Positions 34,412-47,746 of a stretch of 64,000 bases of DNA are shown here, one piece after another; within the stretch, counting starts at the first letter, position 1, and each line of letters starts with the position of its first letter. Origin of the DNA: Stenopsyche tienmushanensis (taxonomy: Eukaryota; Arthropoda; Insecta; Trichoptera; Stenopsychidae); contig WACJ01000333.1 of assembly GCA_008973525.1 (NCBI GenBank), forward strand, positions 248,001-312,000, given 5' to 3'. Below the pieces are notes generated by a model that was given only the letters and a program-made list of their open reading frames with translations, was not told the DNA's origin and did not search any database. Made by a program: the position numbers and the translations under genes.

Positions 34412-35026
34412 TTAAATATGAAACTATGTTTGTATAATATATAATATGTTGCTATATGCTTTTCGTCTCGTTCGGTCTAATTTGCCCTACCGCGCCTATA
34501 CAAGTTTCAATTTAAAAATATCTCTTATTGAGATCGCCTACGTTCGATAAAGAATATAATACGTTAGAAAGAATAAAGTCTTAAAACGTTCGAAATGTGT
34601 GTCAGCGTGCAGGAATTATGTTTGTTCCAAATACATTTCTATGCCGTTCGTCCGATTGCAATGAAACTTTGGTGAATTATTGGACGTCTATTCAAGAAGG
34701 TTTTTAAATTAACACAACTATTATTCATGTGCGGGATTTGTTTTGCGAGACGTTTAACGGATGCACCATGTTGGCGCATATTGGTCTGGTGAAGTGAAGC
34801 GGGATCGCGATGAGAGGAATAATGAGCGTGCAATACGGTGGTTGAGCTCCTTTTAACCTTTCAACCTCAGCTACGCATAGCCCACAGCAATATAGTGTTT
34901 TTTTTATGTTTAAATAATTACTAAGCGCGTGTGGTATTGCAACGCACGTCGGATACTTGCTTGTATTATATAATAACCCGTTTACCCTGATTTCCTGATT
35001 TTGAAAATGTTTGAATTTGCAACAAC

Positions 35027-35246
35027 GGTTGGCCTTGGCTGCGGGAGGACGTCCTTTCCGCAGCCAAATCCCTCTCTATCGTGCCGAATAAAAGTTACAT
35101 AGAGAAGATTGTCTTTTCGTACGACGCCTGTCCATCTTCATCCATCCGTCCGGGTGTGCGTGATCCGATAGAAGAACGAACCCGTGCGTTAACGCGATCA
35201 TCCCGAAGAACGCATGGGGGTGGGAAGCCGCCCGGATACCCCCACA
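35027..35246 (+). mobile_element. partial LTR of the same family, right half only
   Basis: Begins at ACGGTTGGCCTTGGCTGCGG and includes the hairpin at 35037-35065, GCCGAATAAAAGTTACATAG (poly(A) region), CATCCATCCGTCCGG, and GGGAAGCCGCCCGGATAC. The left third is missing. It is more diverged from the other two copies. Confidence 0.75.
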
Positions 35247-35390
35247 CATATTAAGCATATTAATATACAATACATTTTCAATATAATATTGACGAAGGGT
35301 AAAAAAATGTGGATTTGCAAAGCCACGCAAAATCAAAACCGCGTAATTCAAGGGTCGGTTTTAATGCGCGGATTATACACAAGATTTGCT

Positions 35391-35420
35391 ATTTTATTTT
35401 ATTTTATTTTATTTTATTTT
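35391..35420 (+). repeat. (TTTTA)n microsatellite
   Basis: Six units of TTTTA/ATTTT in tandem. It sits about 150 bp right of the partial LTR. Confidence 0.9.
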
Positions 35421-35424
35421 ACTA

Positions 35425-36604
35425 TATAGTCATAGTCAGTTTTTCGTGCACTTACGCACAAATAATAGACGTCGTGAAATCCTTGGACGACCCTTAATAA
35501 CGAGTACAGCCAGTGGGTGTATATGACACGTCGGAGCAAGGATTATTAATTCACCGCAATTCCATCTCCAGTTTCTGGCTGCGCAAAACGCAACACCAAA
35601 GTAATAATCCCAAGATATGGAGCAATCTATCCTTGTCTTGGGTCAAGTTGGTCCACAGTGTACGTAGTTGACCTTTTTGCGAAGAAACTCTAATGTGGCG
35701 CACAATGGCCGCAAGGCTCCCCTTTGAAACTTTCTAACAAATGCTAATGCAATTCGAGAAGGGGGCAACTAAGTTTTATTTCATTAGAGGCTTTTACCAA
35801 GAAAGTTCTGTTTTTCGTCGCCACCCTCAACTTTTTATTTGTCCAGAAATGCTTAAATAACTTATGTCGTTTGCGGTGTCTCGCCATTGCTTTGTAAAAT
35901 AGTTACTTAGGGAGAGTATTAACAATGTCGCTGTTATGCTTTTGTTACGCTATACGTCTCGTTAGACTACTCATAAACGATAATAAAATCTTGTATGTTC
36001 CTGTCTTCCTCGGGGATATAAAACTTTTATGCGAATCGTCTCTGTCTCTTACAAACATGATAAAATTGAGTATTGTTCGGTGAAGCGCGCATTTGGCGAC
36101 TATATTCGACTTTTATGTCGTCAAAATGACGGTGATCATTTTAATTTATTCTATGAAGGATGAATGCAAATAATACATGAAAACATGGTACGACCGAAAA
36201 CACAAGTTCAATTAAAAAAGCATTCAACCGCATGGATATTGGACCAATAATTGTTTTGGTGAGGCATATAAAATATCCAATTAAAGCTTGAGCGCGATGG
36301 GAAATGATTGTCAAACATTGCGGTGTTGACAATTTTTTTTTTAAAAAAAGCTTGCTTAAATCAATTTCAATCAACACAAAACTTAAGCAAAGTAAATCTG
36401 CCAACAATATTTCAAGTGCCGCACGAATTAAATACTAAGTTTGGCAACGCTCTACTATAACAGTCCAAAAATATCACAAAGTCATAAAATAAACACAATA
36501 TTTTCGACCGATTATAAAACTTAAACAATCCACCCAATCAGTCTTTTTCGGACAACTTCGTATTATTATAAGAATTCCTAATCGTTCTGTAGATATGTTC
36601 AGGT
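35425..36604. other. no gene seen
   Basis: A balanced island at 35500-35900, then AT-rich DNA. The 88-codon reverse frame at 36141-36407 is hydrophobic only through T-rich codons. Confidence 0.4.
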
Positions 36605-36730
36605 TTAGCGTCTGTTTGCGAGTCGCTCATTCGTTATATCGGCGATCCGAAAAGCGGACCGGTTGGACACACAGACTTTTTGGCCCCTCCGTCCTCATTT
36701 GGGGCTTTATGCGGCATTTTCTATGATCTT
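36605..36730 (+). repeat. diverged copy of the block at 13585-13650
   Basis: GCGTCTGTTTGCGAGTCGCT, CATTCGTTATATCGGCGATC and GGACCGGTTGGACACA correspond to the reverse strand of 13600-13650. The best frame gives similar peptides in both (for example SDLKSRPVGH against GDPKSGPVGH), but stops follow in one copy. Identity unknown. Confidence 0.45.
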
Positions 36731-36767
36731 ACTTACATAGTTGATTCACGCCAAATAAGGTCCATAA

Positions 36768-36786
36768 ATATATATATATATATATA
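36768..36786. repeat. (TA)n microsatellite
   Basis: An uninterrupted TA run of about nine units. Confidence 0.85.
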
Positions 36787-38775
36787 GCAAAATGTTTGCA
36801 ACCATATGAAATATTCGCAGACCACCGTTTCATGTACGCGTTTACACATCATATAATAACAACAAAGGTTTTTATTAAAATTTCTATTAACAAATTAGCT
36901 ATAATTTTCTTTATATTGTACTATCACAATATTGTGTAAAAAATTATGGCCAAACTGTTAATTGTGTTTATATACATAATTCATACCCTTCATTTCGAAA
37001 ATATTTCATCCGGGAAAATCTATTCAAACATCTATTCCTGTTCCAGTAATTTGATTGCGTCCGCCAACTTTCTGAATTGCGTTCATTATTTTTATATGTC
37101 GAAAGAATCGCCTTCGAAGATTCTTATGGTGTTTCAAAGTTGTTCTCGACCGAATGTCGGAAAGAAAAGAGGCACAAATTAGCACAAGGAAATCTAATTA
37201 AAAACTGAGCGGCAAAACTTAATTCAAGATAATTTTCATAACAGAAGATTGACCGTGGAAGTTCTGCAGCAATTACTTTAAGGAGTGCTCGGAATTGTTA
37301 AAGTTGAACGGCTGAACTTAATGTCTTCCCTTATACATATATATGGACGTATAAAGGCATCAAGGTTTAAAAATGGGGTATGAAAAAATTCCATTTTGTT
37401 TCGCATTATGTTTCAGAAAGCATAAACACGAACCCGAATAGGTGAGGGTATCATTTTGCAGCGAAGAAATCGCTTCAGATTATAATATGGTAATAGCGTT
37501 TGTCTTATCTTAATGGAAAATAGTTAGACGAGGGTACTCCACATGTGAAAAACACGGAATAGAAGACATCTTTGGAAATTCATTCGAGATAACAATTTAT
37601 GTATGTTAAATGAACATCTAAAATAATCATGGCAAAATGTTTTATAAGATTTTAAAAATAAAAATGCGAAACATCAATAAATTCGATTATAGTTTAAGTA
37701 AGATGACAACGACTTTTGTTCTGACGACATTGGGTGGCACTCCAACGAAATGAAACAAAGTATCGGTATTTCAAGAAAACGACAGGCCCGATTGTTGTAC
37801 AAAACCAGATTTTGGCGAAGAACCAAAATCGGATGAAAAGTTTCCAAAAGAAGGCAGGAGAGGTCACAAATCATACCAACATCCGATGCCATAGTTCGAT
37901 AAACAATATCAAATAATAAATCAGTTTTCCGCAGTAAACTTTGTATTAAGAGCCAAATGGGGCACTCGTCTAAAATGCACATCATGCACTTAAATTTCCC
38001 TCTACGAATAAACAGAAATGCACCCGACCAAAATGCAACTTTGTGTAATTCGACAAGCTACGTTTTATTTTCGCCAAGAATTTTTCAGTAAAGATTTGGA
38101 TTATGCTGCAAGGTGATTTCTTCATATTGATTTGTGGCTATTAACTAACGAGACTGGATATATTTAGATAGAACTACATCTCATACGTTGAATGCGAATA
38201 TAATAATACTTCTTCATAATATATCATTTTCGGACTTAATTGATTTGCATAAGATACTTTCGAATGATAAAGGATTTTTAATACACCTTTATATGTAAGT
38301 AAGATATTTCGATCATACTATTTTAAATAGTAAGTTTACTGCCACAATTTGTTTGAAGTTAAACTAAATCGTAAAAATAACAGTTTGAGACTCGAACATT
38401 ATATTAATTTAAAATCTTGGATGAAATTGGAACGACTCTCAATGCTTTCTGATAGATTCTCCAGTACAATCCTTAAACAAAATGATACAACAATGCGCTG
38501 AAAAAGCTATATGTATTAGGGCTACGAAATAGTATTCGTTTAATTTTGGAAATATTACTAGATGGGATCAGAAAAAATAGATTATATTTGTGGGAAAATG
38601 CTTGATTCACTGATTACCCTCAAGAAACATAAATGCAGAAATCAAGCCTGTTCTCAAAATAACTCGTTTTGAATTAATTAGACAGAATATTAGCCTACAG
38701 CACTACATAATGAAAACAGTAATGAGTAGATGCAGAATTTGAAAAAAATCCTTACTAAAATTAAATAACATTATA
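36787..38775. other. no gene seen
   Basis: AT-rich. Overlapping frames at 37674-37985 (minus) and 37734-37916 (plus) are mutual shadows without motif. Confidence 0.4.
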
Positions 38776-39230
38776 TACAGGTTGTTTTGCACATAGTACT
38801 TGTATAGAGCACATCCCTAGACAAAGAAATCCAGTGGTGTCAGATCAGGAGACCGTGCGAACCACAGAATAAGGCACTTCTATAGAAAAAGAAATCCATT
38901 GGTGTCAGGTCTGGATACCTTGCGAGCCAAGGAATAGGGGACGTCCCCAAATAAAAAAAATCCAGTGGTATCAGATCTAGAGACCGTGCGAGCTATGGAA
39001 TAGTAATTAATCCGATTGCAAAATACAAAACATTACAAACAAGTTTTTTCGTGCCATTGCGACTATAAATTAAAAAGTTATGACGATTTCAAGGTGAAAT
39101 TTTGGGTATTTTTTAAAACGTTGAAAAAAAATCTATTTCGACAACCTTGATACTAAGGACATAGGATCTATGTGTGAAACGTAGCAAATAACTCCCTTAA
39201 CCCCCAAAAAAAATTGTCCGTACCCTGAAT
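38776..39230 (-). mobile_element. Tc1/mariner-type remnant with a triplicated catalytic segment
   Basis: The end at 38776 reads TACAGGTTGTTTTGCACATA. Three imperfect copies of about 60 bp follow in tandem (about 38820, 38884, 38946). On the reverse strand each reads close to WLARSPDLTPLDFF, the segment around the third catalytic Asp in a Tc1/mariner group common in insects. The flank at 39150-39230 (CTATGTGTGAAACGTAGCAA) is shared with the scrap at 7722. No second end found. Confidence 0.75.
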
Positions 39231-39299
39231 CTGATTCGACATTAATTTTATTCCAGTGGGTCCTATGTCGATTCTCGCGCTCTGGTGAACATTTCCGAT

Positions 39300-42200
39300 T
39301 ATACTTAGGATATTTTTTTTTACTTAGGATACAAATCCATCCACTTTATAATATACACAATCTTTATATAAATATGTTCGGTTTTGAAAAATTAATCATC
39401 CAAGAACATTAAATGTATTTGACATCAATAAAAAAAATCTCAGCTGCCGACGAGTTCGCCGGCCATTACTTCTCCTAAGTAAAAAAAGTCCCTAAATGAA
39501 AGTTCCTTTAATAATAAAGCACGTGAGAGGGTTGCAAACACGCCGTCTTTATCTCAAAACGTTTCCGAGGTATCTGGGGAAATATAAATTTGGAGCGTCA
39601 GACTTCAGGAGAAGTAAGAAATCAGATACCAACTTTTCACTAGTTGTTTTCCGAAGAGTTTCCACCTATTCGCAAAAGAATGAAAGCCACACTCGAAAAC
39701 AAGTCGATTTTGCAATAACACCATTAAAGACTTAAAGACCCGCGGGAGAGAACGAGGACAAAGTTGCAAAACACGATAATTGCCACACCCTCAAATTTAA
39801 GACTCATTATTATCCAATGAAGAACACAATGGGTAAAAATCTATTATATTCAAACCAAAGCAAAAAAAATATTTTAAAAATCGATTCAAGTTGAGTCAAT
39901 CCTGGTATTAGATCGTGATTATAATTTTGATAAACTCTATGAAGTTCGTCGGTATTAACGGTTTTGCAATGTCAAAGATGTAAATCGATGAATGAGCATT
40001 GCACAGTTTGCAAACATCAATTGGATGTGAATACATTTGTGATGGTATTCGAGGAGATATCCTGCATTATTGTTTGTCAGGATACATAAAGGCAGATATA
40101 ATTAAAGGATAGTGATGAGTTATTAACCGCATATTGCTATTAGCTATGACACTGGCAGGAACTATTACGATGCTAAATGTTAGCGTCAGCCGTTATACAG
40201 CGTATACGGATGTAATCTAAGACTATAGGTATGCAATATTTTAATTTGTTGAGCATTTTTCGTGGAGGTCTTTGATGGATTTTTAAGCGTTTAATTGCAG
40301 GGAGAGATCTTATCCTGTTTAACAACCGCAAAGTTGCTGAATTATAGTCGCCCGTAAGAGAGCGATCGCTACTGGTGCATGCAAAGGCAAGAACGCTTCG
40401 GCCAGCGTTGCAGACCCATTGTTTATGCAGCTAGATGCACTTTGTAGATAGCCACAGATGGATGACCATGGGAGTGTGGGCAGCTTGTGCTATCAAGGTG
40501 TCTATTTCTCACAAGGGAATGCTTAAGCAGATTGAATTAGAATTGTTTTGCTAACAAGATTGTCTGTCTAAAGCCTCCTGGATTATATCTAAGCATTGCT
40601 TTATTCAAGACAAATTATTTCGATACATACAGAAAACTCATTAACTACACTATTAATACAATAAACGACAAATAATGATAGCTACATAAACGGTGTTAAA
40701 TTTGTACTTGTGATTCACGATACACAGATTGCATCAGATCAATGATCAGATGATACTGTTAAATTTCTTGAAATTGGGCTTATTGTTCTATATATAATAG
40801 TTGCTTTTGACCCAAATTATAACATTGACACCCCAGAAGATTTAAGTCTGATGAAAACCCAAAAAAACGTATTACGAAATTCGATCATAATCAAAATATT
40901 TCATATTATAACACAAAAACTCGTTTTTATTATATTGGATTGATTTCGGTATTAAGGTCATATTTTAAATTAAGGTTTTATGTTAAAAAAAAATAATAAT
41001 GTACATAAAATGAAAGAAATAAAGGCTACGTTTTAATTAAGCTATCAAGGGAATGTATCTCAAATTTAATTTTAATTTTCATCCCCAAAAAAAGCATTCG
41101 AAAGGGAATGTTTGCTTAAAATTACACGTTTGTTCTTTCCAAAGTTTAAATATAATTACGTAAAATGATAATCACGTTATATGTTACGTGTACCCTCGTT
41201 GAGATAAAAAAAAAGAAAAAAAAACCGGCTAATTGGTACGTTACATTAAACCTCTCGCTACGTATACATACATTACATCCAGCCCATATACCCTTCTTTA
41301 AAGTACATTGGCCTCAATAAACTCATCCCGTGGGAACGTATCATTGAACAGATATCCTACGCTAATATGAGAAAGCAACCTTTTACCGAGTGTTTTTTTT
41401 TTCTTCTTCATTTTCTGGGATAAAATTTGAAAATATATCGAAATAGTTTTATGTCCAGATAGCGACGTAAGAAACGTAATTTATTTTTTTAAGCGGCGAT
41501 ATTCTTAAAATAATCTGTCCGAAAATCGAAAAACGATTCAGAAAATGTTTCCGATAGGACGGAGAAAAAATTGGACCATAAAATTGGGGATGCTTAAAAT
41601 ACAATAGGTTGGGAAAAAAGCGGTTCTTTCATACAAGACAATACACGGGGGATGAATAAAAACAAGGCGCGGATATCCTGCGAGCTGAAAAGTTAATTTG
41701 ATTATATGATTCCCGAGCTCTATTGATGACAGAGCAGTCCCGGTAAGACAAAGACGTTTCGCGGAACAATCCCTTAAACACTTAAACCGAACGGGAAATA
41801 AATTCCTTTTGTATAATAATTTAAACCTTCTTCCTCATCATACCGCCCGTTCGAGAGGCGATAGATTATTCGATTCATGCGGGAGCCCTTGTTCAATTTA
41901 CTCAACAACGGAGGGCTTAATTAAATTCTTCAAAGTTATAAACAGGAGTTCTTCGGCATACACATCAAAGCGATGAAAGAGTGTGGAGCAACAGGCTACA
42001 TCCTTAAGAAAATTCCATTTCATATCAGGTGGATGGGAAGGGACTGGTTGGCGTGACTGGCAAATATGTTAAATTATTAATATAGTCTGCATGTACCTAA
42101 ATAAGGACTTCCTCAACTTTCGCTTACCATTGAAATAAGATGCAATAACTATAAAAACAGATTTGTTAGAAAGTCATTCATAAATATTTGATATAAAATT

Positions 42201-42474
42201 TTGAATCAAGGAGAAAATTTTAAATTGTAAATTGATGTATTCATAGTCACGTTTATTTTAAAGGATGGGGTTTAAATCCAACATGGGGAAAAAATACCAT
42301 GGCAATAAGTTTGGGAGATCAAGTGTTAATATCTTTATTATTCTGCTTAAAAATTACATTCCAAATAATTATATATTAATGGAGAAAATAATACGAAACC
42401 TCTATTTAATAATTCTCTATTCTTAAAAATATCCACTATTGTGATCGCTTGCATAAGACAAAGCATTTTTAATA
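39300..42474. other. no gene or repeat seen
   Basis: The longest stretch without a recognised element. It has balanced islands at 39500-39780, 40000-40560 and 41250-41960. One 79-codon frame at 39496-39735 has no motif. Confidence 0.4.
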
Positions 42475-43006
42475 TTAACCTGTATGGGAGTACTATCGGA
42501 AATATCCGTTTTGACCATCACTATTCAGAAAGAGCACTCTTGTGCGTTGAAGCTCCGAGGCGGACAGAGACAGAGAGAACTTAGCGCAGTTCGGGAGACT
42601 GAGACGGAGAGCTTCTTCATATGCATCGCATGATTGTATAGATCGTTAAGCCCAAATTTATCGACTTATAATGATTTCGACCGATAAACGACCGAATATT
42701 GTGTATTATCGAGAGTGTTTGTTTATTTAACTGCTTGCCGTTCTTCGCTGCGTGTTGAACGAGTCTCTGTCCAATTATCAATTCCTTCTAAAGGAGGAGC
42801 AAATGAATCGATTTTTTGTGCATTGTTTATGTAAAGAAATGAAGTGCTCTTGTATGCAATATCAAGTGTTCATTTACAATTGACTCTGCCTCGAACTGAA
42901 GATTGTCTTACGCTGATTAGGAGCTAACAGAAAGTAATCAGTGTAAAGCGATTATGACATCAACGACTTCATCGATTTTAAATTTGCTCACTAACGAAAA
43001 GGTTAA
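42475..43006 (-). mobile_element. TTAA MITE, copy L (third subfamily)
   Basis: Bounded by TTAA at 42475-42478 and 43003-43006, with termini CCTGTATGGGAGTACTATCG and CTCACTAACGAAAAGG. It is nearly identical to copy E for the first 200 bp and then lacks about 25 bp after GATTTCGA. Both ends are intact. Confidence 0.9.
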
Positions 43007-43182
43007 GTAAAAATTCATACATGTTTATAATCTGCTTTTTGTTATATCAGTTTCTTCAGTGGGTTTAGTATCAAATACATTTTTTTAATGGTCGCTAACA
43101 ATATATTTTATAGATTAACACCAAAAATCATTGAACTACAAATTGCATACAAGATATGAGTTTCTTTATGAATACCACGATA

Positions 43183-43886
43183 TCCCGAAAGTAAGTGTAC
43201 TAAATTTTTATAGTTTTTTAGAAAAAGTTTAATTGAAAAAAATACAGGATATTGTTGCTAAACTTGTAAACTACTTTTCAACATAATCACCATCCTGTTC
43301 AATGCTTCTTTATACCCTCCTCGAAGAACTATCCCACCAGCTCCTTCCTTTACTTCAGGACCTCTTTCCGAACTCGCTCATCGATTGAAAATTTAATTCC
43401 ACCCATTTGTTCCTTCAGGGAGGGAAAATTATGATAATCTGAAAGCATCAAGTCAGGGAATACGAGGAGTGGTTAAAACCCCCCAACCATTAAGTCCAAG
43501 AGCGCCTTGGTGGATAAGTGCAACAAGTACACTCCTCTTGTCAGCATACCCCTTCCTTTTGTTTTGAATGCTTCTTTTGAGTTTTTTTTAGGATCTCATA
43601 ATTTAGATCGTTACGCATTAATAAAGGTTTCTTCTTGAGGCAGAAATTCAACTAAGATTATGTCTTTTCGGTCCTAAAACACTGAGACCATGACGCGGGC
43701 GCTATTGACCCGCTCGCACTTTGGCGGGATTTCTTATTGACATCTTTCACGCAACTGGACATTACAACGTGAATTTAGTACTACAGTATTCTTGCTATGT
43801 TTGCTTTGTTATGATCACTTAACATGGCCAACTCTTTAAAAAAAAAACCACATCCAGTTATTGTTACAGTACACTTACTTTCGGGA
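43183..43886 (-). mobile_element. mariner/Tc1-type element with TCCCGAAAGTAAGTGTACT ends, deleted
   Basis: Identical 19-bp ends TCCCGAAAGTAAGTGTACT lie at 43183 and (inverted) at 43886, each next to TA. At 704 bp it is about half a full element. On the reverse strand the interior retains LSDYHNFPSLKEQMGG and FSIDERVRKEVLK, which resemble the region after the third catalytic Asp in mariner relatives. The N-terminal half is gone. Confidence 0.85.
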
Positions 43887-43889
43887 TAT

Positions 43890-46019
43890 TTTTATTAGTA
43901 TGATAAATTTATTTTCCACAATTTGTATTTGAAGCAAACCCTTTACAATAAAAGGCCAAGATCCATCCAAAGGCCAAATCATCTTTAGTATGTGCTTCCA
44001 TGAGAACGCTCTGATAAGATTAATTTATTAATTAAAGCGGGATTGCTGAAAATAAATTTACTAAAACAATTTCAATTGGAATGAACACACAACGAAATAC
44101 ATCTTTGAATTAAAAAACACAATAGTTTTAAAAATAAATATGGACGCCGTGTAGTATTTTCTTTAGACGTTTTCCAAGACCAATTAAAGAAACGGAAGTG
44201 TTGCAAGTATTTAATAGTTGTTCTTAAAGAGGATCTTCGATCGTATACAGTTACGTTCGTAAACAAGCGACCTTCCATTAAAGCGAATCTCTCGACAAAG
44301 AATTAGAACACGGATCAAATTACTTAGTATCCGGCAGGGAAAAAAACTAAGGGAAGTGTTACAAGTCGCTTTCGCAGGTAATAAAGCCTTTTTACTGTTG
44401 AAAACAATCATGGGCAATAAATAAAATGGATTCCCTTTCGTAATGAACGCAGCGATCGTAAAACAAAATAAGAACTTATGTCAGCGGCTCGATTGTTTAT
44501 AGGCCCTGCAGGGCCGGTCAGGGGTGGCGGCCCTGGACTATTTCTCAGACAGTTAATTTTATAGTGGCGATCGTATAATTTATACGTGTAAACAGTAAAC
44601 GCCGGCCACACTGGCATTTGTCTACTACTGTTTACGACTGACGAAAACCGATTTTGTCATCGATGCTGAGGCATTCAGGGGAGACGTCTCTGTCAATAAA
44701 ACGAATTTATCTGTCTTTGACAATTATGTTCATAATTAAGAAAATACGACCCATTTCGATATCTTGACGTATAACCGTCCGCAAGAAGCCTGCCTGTAAG
44801 CGAACACATTATTTCCATACGAATTCCATACAAAGAAGCACGAAATAAAATCTTTAATTGCAGTCTATTCGCAGAAGCAGCCAGTTCGCCCTTTCAACTT
44901 TCATAAATTAAATGGCTCAAAGTCTTTAATTTTTAATAGGAAATATAAGCTTCTGAGTGTACGTCTAAAAAAAATTAAAAGACGACCTTTTACCTTTTTC
45001 CATCGTACAAACGATCTCATTAAATTCGTCGACATTTTTTCGTCTTCAAAGAAACACGTGTAATATATATATATTTTCCTAAGATAATGTCAAATATGGC
45101 ATACACACGTATTTTATTTACAATTTACAGCATTAATAAAGAAGGAAAAACAAAAAAATAAGTACTCTTTAACTTTCAAATTCTCGGGATTCTGAGGGTA
45201 GTTCGAAAGCCTTTTATCAAAACGCTCTTTCGTCGGCGTGGTAAATTATTTATACGAAAGTTCCAAGCAAGCTTAAAAGTTGCAGACAAGTCCAGAGAAT
45301 TTTCAGGAATCTTAAAGGATTAAAGTTTCCCACTTGGAACAAAGGTGTAAGGGATATTCGCCAATTAAATGCATCACACAGTGCACCACAAATATTGCTG
45401 AATTCTCAATGTTAAATCGGGAACTTTTCCATGACCGGAAACGATTCAACTGAAAGTTTATCTACAGACAAAGCGATAAAAGAAACTTTCCTGCGATTTA
45501 GCCATTGAATTCCAACTCGCCTTTGCAAAAGTATTCTACGAAACACTTCAGTTAGTAGATTCAATCAAGAAATACAATTATACTAAAATGAGGATGGAAG
45601 AGCACTCATTCAAAATTACATTGCAATTAAACAGTAATATACAAGTATTCAGCTGACATTTCTATATATTAAATGACTTTTTTTAAAGGGTAAAGTGCCT
45701 TTTCGAACCATTGCAAACCATTTCAACTTGGTTTTACATAGTATACATATATTTTTTTAAATATGATATCTAATTATATAAATCTAAAATGATTGAAATC
45801 GTTAGTTTCTTTAATAATAGAAATCTTTTAAGTTTTAAGTAATACAATGACTTAATAATAAATTAAAAATTAGGTCGATAAAAAAATCATCGATCATTTA
45901 GAGCAGCAAGTGGCCATAAAAAAGCAAGGATCTGCTCAGGTTTTGATTTATTGACTGCCTATTATTATATATTTATTGATGTGGATATGTATATAAGCCA
46001 ATTAATATAGCTTGTTTCT
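43890..46019. other. no gene seen
   Basis: A balanced island at 44140-44760 includes GGCCCTGCAGGGCC, a 14-bp palindrome at about 44502-44515. Otherwise AT-rich. Reverse frames of 68-69 codons are not credible. Confidence 0.4.
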
Positions 46020-46115
46020 TGCATAGGCCCTATGGCCAAGGGCGCATCCAAAAACAAAGAAATCCAGTGGTGTCAGGTCTGGAAATCATGCGAGCCACGG
46101 AATGAAGCCGCCAAA
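46020..46115 (-). pseudogene. Tc1/mariner-type catalytic scrap
   Basis: AAAGAAATCCAGTGGTGTCA and GCGAGCCACGGAATGAAG are the reverse of the RSPDLTPLDFF segment seen at 38.8 kb and 46.5 kb. It lies in inverse orientation to the small MITE 270 bp downstream. No ends recognised. Confidence 0.65.
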
Positions 46116-46387
46116 AAAATATTTTACCCGACAAAGGTGCTCATAAAATAATAATGAATAAAAAAACATCAGCGAACAGTTAATTATAGGACTAACAACA
46201 GCTACTTTTTTAATATTTTAATAATTCAGTATTAATTTCTCTCTGAAATCAAAGGATATCAACAACTTTGTTTAGACATCGTGAGATTGCTAATGTTATT
46301 TGGCTTTTTTTATGTGCCAATTTCTGTTCGTCATTTATATACGACGTAGCAAGACTTTAATTAAAATAATATAATAAAATATCTTTA

Positions 46388-46648
46388 TACAGGTTACTTT
46401 GAACATGGACCGATAGTTTTTTTTTTTTTTTTTTGGGACTAGGAGGTCTTTTTGCAACGTTACACACATAGTTCCTATGTTCTAAGTGTCAGGAATATCG
46501 AAATAGATTTTTTTTTCAATATTTTGGAAAAAAATATCTGAAATTTCACCTTCAACCTTATTCCGTGGCTCGCACGGTCTCCAGATCTGACACCACTGGA
46601 TTTCATTGTCAACAAACAAATACCGATTCATGTGCAAAACACCCGGTA
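46388..46648 (+). mobile_element. small MITE derived from the same Tc1/mariner-type family
   Basis: Starts TACAGGTTACTTTGAACATG after TA and ends, on the reverse strand, TACCGGGTGTTTTGCACATG next to TA. Only 261 bp remain between the ends. They include CTCCAGATCTGACACCACTG, which encodes a SPDLTPLDF-like piece on the plus strand. It is an internally deleted derivative that kept a piece of the catalytic region. Confidence 0.75.
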
Positions 46649-46654
46649 TATACT

Positions 46655-47746
46655 TATATTTTCTTAAATTACTTGGTATAATTAGAGAGTCAAATTCATC
46701 ACCAGACTCAACGCTACAATCAGGTCAAAGGCGACTATATAATACTCAATTTAACGTTTAATCCATTGTGAATGCATTTAATAAAATAAAAATTCTAATG
46801 AGATTAATATATAATTATAATTAATATAACGTCGGTAGCGATGAAATATGACCTCTATATTAAATGTGCAACTCCCTAAGACTCGACGTCAAGTATGACT
46901 TTAATAAGTTGAATTTCAGACTTAAGAAAGGAAAAGAAACGGAATAAGATTGGGGTGGGTTGTATGTACACCCCATTAGCCTTTATATACCATATATATA
47001 AGATAAGATAAGGAAATTGAAAAACAAAGAACTGCGTGCCTTACATATCGACGAAATTGAGATAATCCGCCTATGCATTGAATATAAAATGGCGAATACG
47101 TAAAACAACCGATCAAAGGCAACGGTCTGCGAGCCCGACCCTGGATAAGTTTCCACATAATGACATAAGAATTCAATGATGGATGACCTTTCATGCCGGG
47201 GCAGCGGCGGGGTGCAGAGACCATTATTTCTGAGAAGCGGCACAAAAGGGAAGAATGAGGCAGGGCGGGGGCCCCAAAAGGGCAGTGGCCCGGTCGAGCC
47301 GGTTGACTAGATAAAGCTCGTTTGATAGTTTTCCCGACGGGGGCCCCTACTCTTCCAGCCACGAGGAAAACTCCAAAGTCTCGCTAGATCAGCGGCCGTC
47401 CGTCCCTAATTTAATTGCCCGTTGATTTCTTGCCGGTCCACCGAGCGGGACGTGCCGCCTCTGGCGAAATTTTCTTTCGACCCGACGAAAAAGGGAAATT
47501 GCGATAGAAATAATTTCGTCCTGATGAACTAAGGCCCCTCTCATCACGTCTCTGGGATTTTTCTACGGCGTGATTTTCCCACAAAATTGGACTCCAGTGC
47601 AAGAAGGAAAAATAGAATTCTCATAACAAAATTGTATATTCTATGTGAAAATCGACATTATTTTTTCATACCATTATTTTGAAATAAATGTCGTTAAAAA
47701 TTAAGTAAAATTAGATCATCTGTTTATTGGGTTGCGTTTATACTCT
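46655..47746. other. no gene supported
   Basis: A GC-rich island at 47100-47600 holds a 128-codon minus frame (46976-47362), rich in Pro/Arg/Gly, with a second frame overlapping it in the same strand. No domain or splice context. Confidence 0.35.

Noticed and set aside
46976..47362. 128-codon minus-strand open frame
   Set aside because: It lies in a GC-rich island where stops are rare, overlaps another frame on the same strand, and has no motif, splice context or sensible codon pattern.
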